Shown: positions 58,424 through 64,000 of the stretch, piece after piece
How the letters are laid out: each line of letters opens with the position of its first letter
Position numbering within the stretch: position 1 is the first letter of the stretch
Source of the DNA: Streptomyces inusitatus
GTDB taxonomy: Bacteria; Actinomycetota; Actinomycetes; Streptomycetales; Streptomycetaceae
Assembly (NCBI RefSeq): GCF_014651115.1
Contig: NZ_BMWG01000011.1
Coordinates: forward strand, 60,738 to 124,737
Direction: 5' to 3'
Length of the DNA stretch: 64,000 nt
Notes under the pieces: model-generated
The model's input: the letters and a program-made list of their open reading frames with translations, nothing else
Database searches by the model: none
What the model was told of the DNA's origin: nothing
Made by a program: the position numbers and the translations under genes

Positions 58424-59386
58424 ATGTCCATCAGCGAAGCGAACGCCGGTACCGAGCCCGCGGCGGCGGCGGGGGAGTTCGCCCTGGCGGGGGAACTCGC
58501 CATCCGCAGGATGGGTTTCGGGGCCATGCAGCTTCCCGGCCCCGGGGTCTGGGGTCCGCCGAAGGACCGGGCCCGCGCGGTGGCGGTGATCCGGCGCGCG
58601 GTCGAACTGGGCGTCAACCACATCGACACCAGCGACTACTACGGCCCGTACGTCGCGAACGAGCTCATCCGCGAAGCCCTCCACCCCTACGACGACGACC
58701 TGGTCATCGTGACGAAGGTGGGCGCCTTCCGCACCCCGGACAAGGCCTGGCCCTCGGCCCTGAAGCCGGAGCAGCTGCGCCGGGCCGTGTACGACAACCT
58801 CCGCGGCCTGGGCCGCGACCAGCTCGACGTGGTGAATCTGCGGATCGTGGAGGAGGCCGGCGGTCTCAGCCCCGAGGACTCCATCGCCGAACCGTTCGGG
58901 GTGCTCGCCGAACTGCGCGAGCAGGGCCTCATCCGGCACCTCGGAGTCAGCAACGTCACCGCCCGGCAGCTCGCCGAGGCCCGGGAGATCGCCCCGGTCG
59001 TCTCCGTGCAGAACGAGTACAACGTCGTGCGCCGCCTCCACGAGGACATCGTGCGGACCTGCGCCGAAGCAGGCATCGCCTTCATGCCGTTCTTCCCGCT
59101 GGGCACGTTCACCCTCCAGCACAAGAAGGACACGACGACGGACACGAAGGTGCCCCAGCACGTGCCGCTGGACGCCCAGGTGATCCACGCCGTGGCGGAG
59201 CGGCTGGAGGCCACTCCCTACCAGGTGGCCCTCGCCTGGCTGCTTCAGCACTCCCCGAACATCTGCTGCATTCCCGGTACCTCCAGCCCGGACCACCTGG
59301 AGGAGAACATCGCGGCGGCCGAACTGCGGCTGTCGGAGACCGATGTCAAGGAGCTCGACGCGCTGTACGGAGGCGAGAACCGATGA
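58424..59386 (+). CDS. Aldo/keto reductase
   Basis: 320 residues, RBS AAAGGAG. (beta/alpha)8 AKR motifs: MGFGAMQLPGPGVWGPP, HIDTSDYYGPYVANELI (catalytic Asp and Tyr), VIVTKVGAF (Lys), VVSVQNEYNVV and the NADPH-binding CCIPGTSSPDHLEENIAAAELRLS. The catalytic His of the usual LH motif is replaced: DVVNLRIVEEA. Members with such a change still occur as oxidoreductases in actinobacteria. It probably reduces the aldehyde made by the LuxC-like enzyme to an alcohol. It is coupled to the cupin gene by ATGA. Confidence 0.88.
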   Translation: MSISEANAGTEPAAAAGEFALAGELAIRRMGFGAMQLPGPGVWGPPKDRARAVAVIRRAVELGVNHIDTSDYYGPYVANELIREALHPYDDDLVIVTKVGAFRTPDKAWPSALKPEQLRRAVYDNLRGLGRDQLDVVNLRIVEEAGGLSPEDSIAEPFGVLAELREQGLIRHLGVSNVTARQLAEAREIAPVVSVQNEYNVVRRLHEDIVRTCAEAGIAFMPFFPLGTFTLQHKKDTTTDTKVPQHVPLDAQVIHAVAERLEATPYQVALAWLLQHSPNICCIPGTSSPDHLEENIAAAELRLSETDVKELDALYGGENR

Positions 59387-59883
59387 GCATGGAGTATTTC
59401 GCCGGCCAGAACAAGAACGAGGTCGTCATCGTCCCCCCCGGGGAAGGGCCCAGCCGATGGGCTTTCGGCGACCGGTACACCGTGAAGTCCGGCGAACACA
59501 ACACCGGAAAGTCGCTTTTCATCATCGAGGCGCTTGTTCCGGAGGGCGGCGGCCCGCCGCTGCACGTTCACCACTGGGAGGAAGAGGCCTTCTACGTCCT
59601 GGAAGGAACGGTTGAGTTCCGGGACAAGAACGGCAAGCACGAGGCTCCGGCCGGAAGCTTCATCTTCGTTCCGAGGGGCACGGAGCACGCCTTCAAGAAC
59701 GTCTCACCGGAGCCCGCGAAGATGCTCTTCATGACGGTTCCCGGCGGGAAGGAGAGGTTCTTCCTGAACGTGGGTGTCCCGGCGGACGACGACACGCCGC
59801 CGCCCTCGGAGGAACAGCGCCTCAAGGATGTGGCCTACGGCTATGAGGTAGGCCCTGAATTCGGCGACGAATACCTGGAGTAG
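59383..59883 (+). CDS. Cupin-domain protein
   Basis: 166 residues with a single cupin barrel: motif 1 PPLHVHHWEEEAFYVLEGTVEF (metal His-His-Glu) and motif 2 GSFIFVPRGTEHAFKNVSPEPAKML (His). C-terminal residues are acidic. Small cupins of this type act as dioxygenases, isomerases or binding proteins in aromatic tailoring. Coupled to the aldo/keto reductase start. Confidence 0.85.
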   Translation: MSMEYFAGQNKNEVVIVPPGEGPSRWAFGDRYTVKSGEHNTGKSLFIIEALVPEGGGPPLHVHHWEEEAFYVLEGTVEFRDKNGKHEAPAGSFIFVPRGTEHAFKNVSPEPAKMLFMTVPGGKERFFLNVGVPADDDTPPPSEEQRLKDVAYGYEVGPEFGDEYLE

Positions 59884-59946
59884 TCCGGGTGCCGGAATGG
59901 TGCACAGATGCGCACGGTCGATCCCACCCCTGATTCGGGAGTTCGC

Positions 59947-61617
59947 ATGTCACGCAATGGAAAGCAGCCCACCCGCCGTTCCATCCTCGCCGCCACGGGC
60001 GGAGTGGCCGGCGCATCCGCACTCGGCCTGGCCCAGCCGGCGATGGCCGCGTCCACCAGGACGCTGGACACGGCGCCCTTCGCCGCCACCACGATCCAGC
60101 CCGGGGACCCACGCTTCGCGGACCTCACGGTCGGTCTGAACCAGCGCTGGACGTCCTCGCCGGACCGCGTCCACCTGGTGTCCACCACCCAGCAGGTCGT
60201 CAACGCCGTTCAGCAGGCCGTGACGGCGAACAAGCGGGTGTCGGTCCGCAGCGGCGGCCACTGCTACGAGGAGTTCGTCTACAACTCCTCCGTCAAGGTG
60301 ATCGTCGACATGTCGGAGATGGACCGTGTGTACTTCGACACGGCCAAGAACGCGTTCGCGGTCGAGCCGGGCGCCAATCTCGGCGATGTCTACGACCGTC
60401 TGTTCAGAGGCTGGGGAGTGACCATCCCCGGCGGCATGTGCTACTCGGTGGGCGCGGGCGGGCACGTGGCCGGAGCCGGCTGGGGGCTGCTGTGCCGCCG
60501 TGACGGTCTGATCGTGGACCATCTGTACGCGGTCGAGGTCGTGACGGTGGACAGCCTGGGGATCGCCAAGGCGGTCGTCGCCACCCGCGACGACACCGGC
60601 CCCCTTCGCGACCTGTGGTGGGCGCACACGGGCGGTGGCGGCGGAACCTTCGGAATCGTCACCCGGTACTGGTTCCGCTCCCCGAACGCCACGGGGAACA
60701 ACCCCGCCGCGCTTCTGCCGAAGCCGCCGGCCGAGGTCCTCATCAGCGCCCTCTTCTGGTCGTGGGCGAATCTGACGCAGGCGGACTTCGCCAAGCTGGT
60801 GAACAACTTCACCAACTGGCACGAGGCCCACTCCGCGCCGGGGGACACACCGGGCCTGAACTCCTTCCTCATCCTCAACCACAAATCCGCCGGGCAGATC
60901 GGGCTGCTGACACACCTCACCGGAGACACCCCGAACGCGGACACCGTGCTCCAGAACTTCCTCGACTACATAACCCAGGGGGTGTCCCTGCCCCCTCTGC
61001 AGCCCTCGGCCAATTCGAGCGCCCACGGGCCGCTCGCGAACTTCTTCGTGCCCCGGCGCTGGAGCTGGCTGAAGGCCACGCACTACCTGGGCACGGACAA
61101 CCAGGTGATGACCAACCCCACGCTGCGCGGCGACCACAAGTCCGCCTTCCACCGGAAGGGTTACACCGCCGCCCAGATAACCACTCTCTACAACCACCTG
61201 CGGTCCACGCAGTTGGACAACCCCCTGTCGCAGGTCGTGATCAGCTCCTACGGGGCGCAGGTCAACGCGGTGGCGGCCGGGGCGACCGCGTCGCCGCACC
61301 GTGACTCCGTGTTCAAGGTGCTGTACCAGGCCAACTGGACCGAGGCGGAGGACGACGCGGCCAACCTGGCCTGGCTGCGCGGCCTTTACCGGGAGGTGTA
61401 CGCCTCCAAGGGCGGTGTGCCGGTCTCGGACCAGCAGACTTCGGGCACCTTTGTGAACTACTGCGACATCGATCTCAGCGACCCGCTGTACAACACCTCC
61501 GGGGCGCCCTGGCACGACCTCTACTGGGGCGGTAACTACCCCCGCCTCCAGCAGGCCAAGGCGCACTGGGACCCGACCAACTTCTTCCGGCACGGCCAGT
61601 CGGTCCGTCTGCCCTGA
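59947..61617 (+). CDS. Secreted bicovalent FAD oxidase (berberine bridge enzyme-like)
   Basis: 556 residues from ATG 59947 (ATG 59908 would add 13). The N-terminus has twin arginine TRRSILAATGGVAGASALGLAQ and an AMA site, so it is Tat-exported. FAD_binding_4 domain: SVRSGGHCYEE (H105) and PGGMCYSVGAGGHVAGAGWG (C165), the two residues that bind FAD covalently in this family. C-terminal BBE domain ends NYPRLQQAKAHWDPTNFFRHGQSVRLP. It is expected to oxidise alcohols, sugars or aromatic side chains outside the membrane, perhaps as a late step after export. A terminator follows. Confidence 0.9.
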   Translation: MSRNGKQPTRRSILAATGGVAGASALGLAQPAMAASTRTLDTAPFAATTIQPGDPRFADLTVGLNQRWTSSPDRVHLVSTTQQVVNAVQQAVTANKRVSVRSGGHCYEEFVYNSSVKVIVDMSEMDRVYFDTAKNAFAVEPGANLGDVYDRLFRGWGVTIPGGMCYSVGAGGHVAGAGWGLLCRRDGLIVDHLYAVEVVTVDSLGIAKAVVATRDDTGPLRDLWWAHTGGGGGTFGIVTRYWFRSPNATGNNPAALLPKPPAEVLISALFWSWANLTQADFAKLVNNFTNWHEAHSAPGDTPGLNSFLILNHKSAGQIGLLTHLTGDTPNADTVLQNFLDYITQGVSLPPLQPSANSSAHGPLANFFVPRRWSWLKATHYLGTDNQVMTNPTLRGDHKSAFHRKGYTAAQITTLYNHLRSTQLDNPLSQVVISSYGAQVNAVAAGATASPHRDSVFKVLYQANWTEAEDDAANLAWLRGLYREVYASKGGVPVSDQQTSGTFVNYCDIDLSDPLYNTSGAPWHDLYWGGNYPRLQQAKAHWDPTNFFRHGQSVRLP

Positions 61618-61635
61618 CACATCCGCGGCACCGCG

Positions 61636-61667
61636 GACGCCCCGGGTTCGGCCGAGCCCGGGGCGTC
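61636..61667 (+). terminator. Stem-loop terminator
   Basis: GACGCCCCGGG pairs perfectly with CCCGGGGCGTC (11 bp, 10-base loop), 18 bases past the stop of the FAD oxidase. It also faces the convergent ArsR gene, so it may work in both directions. Confidence 0.8.
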
Positions 61668-61734
61668 CTCGGTTCGACTCTCAGGCTTCGGCCCGCCGAG
61701 GCCTGCCCGCAGGGTTCCGCCCGCCGAGGCCGGC

Positions 61735-62058
61735 TCACAGCGGCGCCGGGACACGAGCGGCCCGCAGCAGGGCCGGTAGAAGTCCGGGAAAGCGCTGCTC
61801 CAGATCGTCGCTGCGCAGCGTCAGGGTGTATTCGCGCCCCACGGCCTCCTGCCAGATCAGTCCTCCCTCGCGCAGCACCCGCCAGTGATGGGTCAGCGTG
61901 GACTTGGGGACGCCCGCGAGCAGGCTTCCGCACGAAGCCGGGCCGGACTCGGCGAGCGTGCGCACGACCTTCAGGCGCATCGGATTGCTCAAGGCCGTGA
62001 ACACGTCTTCGAGTCGGATCTCATCGGTCTTCGGATGACGGAGTGTCGTAGTAGCCAC
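61735..62058 (-). CDS. ArsR-family transcriptional regulator
   Basis: 107 residues from GTG 62058: LEDVFTALSNPMRLKVVRTLAESGPASCGSLL then the recognition helix PKSTLTHHWRVLREGGLIWQEAVGREYTLTL. It is an ArsR winged helix without the known metal-binding motifs. It is divergent from the flavin monooxygenase at 62319 and probably represses it. Such ArsR proteins often sense the aromatic or quinone substrate. Confidence 0.87.
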   Translation of the reverse strand: MATTTLRHPKTDEIRLEDVFTALSNPMRLKVVRTLAESGPASCGSLLAGVPKSTLTHHWRVLREGGLIWQEAVGREYTLTLRSDDLEQRFPGLLPALLRAARVPAPL

Positions 62059-62146
62059 AGTACGAAGATACGCGGACAGTGCTGTCGATGGCGAGTCCGG
62101 GCGGGGCCGCCGGGTGGCTCGCCCTTGCGTCCCTGGTCTACGATGG

Positions 62147-62154
62147 TACTAGTA
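62147..62154. promoter_or_regulatory. Candidate ArsR operator around TACTAGTA
   Basis: The perfect 8-bp palindrome TACTAGTA lies in an AT-rich patch (TCTACGATGGTACTAGTATTGACG) between the divergent ArsR and monooxygenase genes. TTGACG at 62155-62160 could be the -35 of the rightward promoter, so a repressor here would block it. Confidence 0.45.
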
Positions 62155-62318
62155 TTGACGTAGCAAAGAGGTTCTCGCGGGGCGCGCCCGACTCGCCCGC
62201 GGGTCCGCAGCCGTCCGGGTGCGGTACCACCCCCAGCCGGCGCCCGGCGATCAGAGGTGGGTGCGGGCACGCCATTCGCCCGCACCCACCCGCTCAGGCA
62301 CGAAGGTGAGGAAGCACA

Positions 62319-63857
62319 GTGAAGCAAGGCTCAGACGGTTCCGCCGTCTCCGCGGACGAGCCGGTCACCAGTGACGTGGTGATCGTGGGCGGCGGTCCCG
62401 TCGGGATGCTGCTCGCCCATGAGCTGGCACTGCAGGGCGTCCGGCCCCTGGTGGTGGAGCGGCTTCCGCAGCCCTCCGGGGTGTCGAAGGCCGGTACGCT
62501 GCACGCCCGTACCGTGGAGACCCTGCACCGGCGGGGATTACGCGAGGCCGTGCAGCCGCGGCCGGCGAGCGGTGGCCGCACCAGTGTCCCCTTTCATTTC
62601 GCGGGGATGTTCGACATCGACCTCGCCGATGTGAGCGCGGAGGGCCCCGTCATCGTCGGCAGCCCCCAGGCGTACGCCGAGCATGTCTTCGCCGAGCGGG
62701 CCACCGGACTGGGCGCGAGAATCGTGCGGGGCCAGGAGTGCACCGGCGTCCACGACGAGGGCGACCGTGTCCGCGTGGATCTCCAGGGCGCGGACGGAAC
62801 CCGGAGCCAGGTCACCGCACGGTGGGTGGTCGGCTGCGACGGGGTGCGCAGCGCGGTCCGCCGCTCCGCCGGAATCCCCTTCACCGGTACACCCGCCACC
62901 GTGGCGGCGCTGATGGGGGAGGTGCGCCTGCTCGATCCCTGGTCCGCCCCCGCGGGCTGGCAGCGCACGCCGCGCGGCTGGACCCTGATCTGGCTGAACC
63001 CGAGCGGACACAGCCGGGTGTGCACATACGACTTCCAGGGCCCCGCGCCGGACCGTCAGGCGCCTGTGACCTTCGAGGAGTTGCAGGAGAGCATGGACCG
63101 CATCGCGGGCCGCCCGGTGCCGATGGCGGACGCCCACGATCTCACGCGGTTCAGCGATGCCGCCCTCCAGGCCGAGAGCTACCGCAGCGGTCGCGTGCTG
63201 CTCGCCGGGGACGCCGCTCACGCGCACTTCCCGATGGGCGGGCAGGGGCTGAACACGGGCCTGCAGGACGCCGTCAACCTGGGCTGGAAGCTGGCGGCCG
63301 AGGTCAAGGGATGGGCGCCGGCCGGTCTGCTCGACACCTACCACACCGAGCGGCACCCCGTGGCCGCGCGCGTCCTGTACAACGTGCGGGCCCAGGTGGC
63401 GCTCATGCACCCGGGGGTGCTCACGGACTCGTTGCGCGAGTTGTTCCGCGAAACGATGCATCTGCCGCAGGTGAATGATTTCCTCACCGGAATGATCAGC
63501 GGAACCGACATCCGCTACGACGTGAATGCGCCCGGCGACCCCCTCGCCGGCACCTTCGCCCCGGACATCCGGCTGAAGACCGCTCAGGGGTCGGTGAGTC
63601 TCGCCTCCCTGCTGTGGAAGGGGCGCCCGCTGCTGATCCACACGGCTCAGGCCGCCGACCAGGCCGCCCTGGCCGCGCCCTGGGCCGACCGGCTGACCGT
63701 GGTCGAGGTGGTACCGGAATCCGCCTCCGCGATGTCGGCCCCGGCGGTCCTGATCCGCCCCGACGGCTATGTGCTCTGGAGCGCGCAGGGGCGGGGAGCA
63801 AGGGCTCCGGGCGGCCTGGCCGAGGTGGCCACCGCGTGGCTCGGCGCGCCGGCCTAG
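62319..63857 (+). CDS. FAD-dependent monooxygenase (aromatic polyketide-tailoring type)
   Basis: 512 residues from GTG 62319 (AGGTGAGGAAG upstream). Class A flavoprotein: DVVIVGGGPVGMLLAHELAL, VVGCDGVRSAVRR and VLLAGDAAHAHFPMGGQGLNTGLQDAVNLGWKLA. The C-terminal ~110 residues are a thioredoxin-like domain (TFAPDIRLKTAQGSVSLASLLWKGRPLLI), as in MtmOIV/OxyS-group oxygenases. It is divergent from ArsR. Its TAG stop is embedded in CTAGGGAGTG, the left end of a MITE-like repeat, so the C-terminus may have been shaped by insertion. Confidence 0.9.
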   Translation: MKQGSDGSAVSADEPVTSDVVIVGGGPVGMLLAHELALQGVRPLVVERLPQPSGVSKAGTLHARTVETLHRRGLREAVQPRPASGGRTSVPFHFAGMFDIDLADVSAEGPVIVGSPQAYAEHVFAERATGLGARIVRGQECTGVHDEGDRVRVDLQGADGTRSQVTARWVVGCDGVRSAVRRSAGIPFTGTPATVAALMGEVRLLDPWSAPAGWQRTPRGWTLIWLNPSGHSRVCTYDFQGPAPDRQAPVTFEELQESMDRIAGRPVPMADAHDLTRFSDAALQAESYRSGRVLLAGDAAHAHFPMGGQGLNTGLQDAVNLGWKLAAEVKGWAPAGLLDTYHTERHPVAARVLYNVRAQVALMHPGVLTDSLRELFRETMHLPQVNDFLTGMISGTDIRYDVNAPGDPLAGTFAPDIRLKTAQGSVSLASLLWKGRPLLIHTAQAADQAALAAPWADRLTVVEVVPESASAMSAPAVLIRPDGYVLWSAQGRGARAPGGLAEVATAWLGAPA

Positions 63858-63881
63858 GGAGTGTTCTCGCACTGGCGTCGC
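63854..63881. mobile_element. Left end of a second MITE-like copy (cut by sequence end)
   Basis: CTAGGGAGTGTTCTCGCACTGGCGTCGC resembles the left end at 39704 (CTAGGGAGTGTCTTCGAAGTAGCGTCGT). The rest is lost in the unreadable window end. Confidence 0.6.
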
Positions 63882-64000
63882 CCCCCCCCCCCCCCCCGGG
63901 GGGGGGGGCGGCCGGGCGGGCCCGCCGGGGCCCGGGGGGGGGGGGGGGGGCGGGGGGGGGCCGGCGGGCGGGGCCCCCCCCCTTTTGGGCCCCGCTCCCC
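63882..64000. other. Low-quality homopolymer sequence at contig end
   Basis: More than 20 consecutive C then long G runs with no normal codon or repeat structure. This is an assembly or read-end artefact, not biology, and nothing should be annotated here. Confidence 0.85.

Noticed and set aside
56960..59296. 778-codon minus-strand open frame
   Set aside because: Antisense to the LuxC-like and aldo/keto reductase genes, with no motif or RBS.
63882..64000. G-quadruplex or telomere-like structure at the window end
   Set aside because: The runs are far too uniform and lack the palindromes of Streptomyces telomeres. They look like read-end error.

Overview
The window is actinobacterial and almost certainly Streptomyces. 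G+C is very high, third codon positions are nearly all G or C, GTG and TTG starts are frequent, genes overlap by ATGA/GTGA/TGATG, and Streptomyces-typical families (DUF5709, DUF6126, SUKH, MpaB, LuxR- and OmpR-type two-component systems, WXG proteins) recur throughout. The last ~120 bases are unreadable C/G homopolymer, so the window appears to end at a contig end that falls inside a repeat.

Layout. 0-2.2 kb: an MFS exporter (cut by the window edge) divergent from a MarR regulator, then an AhpD-like protein. 2.4-7.5 kb: a WXG/type VII secretion-type module with two WXG-like proteins, three tandem copies of an unrecognised ~210-residue gene, and an EspG-like protein. 7.5-12.8 kb: an OmpR/histidine-kinase pair joined by a 33-codon coupled frame, a secreted NTF2-like protein, a SUKH protein and a secreted PL6 polysaccharide lyase.

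13.0-21.9 kb is the most interesting region. It is a compact, translationally coupled RiPP gene cluster: a 41-residue acidic-leader precursor peptide ending in a short His/Phe/Arg-rich tail; a stem-loop; an MFS exporter; a UPF0489-type putative peptide arginase with TPRs; a B12-binding radical SAM enzyme; a divergent DUF692 (MNIO) enzyme; its probable HvfC/RRE-like partner; an HExxH-type putative peptide beta-hydroxylase; and a short TldD-like metallopeptidase. I do not recognise this combination as a characterised pathway. It predicts a peptide with several distinct modifications, possibly including Arg to ornithine.

21.8-30.1 kb is ordinary accessory content: a flavin monooxygenase, DUF5709, a membrane-anchored Mrr-like nuclease, a large secreted hydrolase, an ECF sigma factor operon and DUF309. 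30.2-37.3 kb looks like a decayed island at a tRNA-Pro(GGG): an internally deleted integrase, a carbonic anhydrase, two ArsR copies (one only an N-terminal stub coupled to a SulP anion transporter), two palindromic operators, an anti-sigma/STAS pair, a PhnA-like protein, a thioester-reductase fragment, and the broken end of an operon for a kleisin-like protein. 39-41 kb: an EF-hand protein, a ~208 bp MITE, and an MpaB-type oxygenase whose stop codon is supplied by the MITE.

41.0-45.3 kb is a small putative furan pathway: an MfnB-type (5-formylfuran-3-yl)methyl phosphate synthase, an aldehyde dehydrogenase, a zinc alcohol dehydrogenase and a methyltransferase. 45.3-49 kb is a four-gene ABC exporter/two-component operon. 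49-63.9 kb is a second biosynthetic region. It holds flavin monooxygenases, an EntA-like dehydrogenase, an aryl-carboxylate activation/reduction pair (EhpF-like plus an ALDH-fold reductase), a DsbA-like protein, an aldo/keto reductase, a cupin, a bicovalent-FAD oxidase, an ArsR regulator and an apparently catalytically dead IS701-like transposase. Together these suggest tailoring of a small aromatic carboxylic acid, possibly of phenazine or dihydroxybenzoate type.
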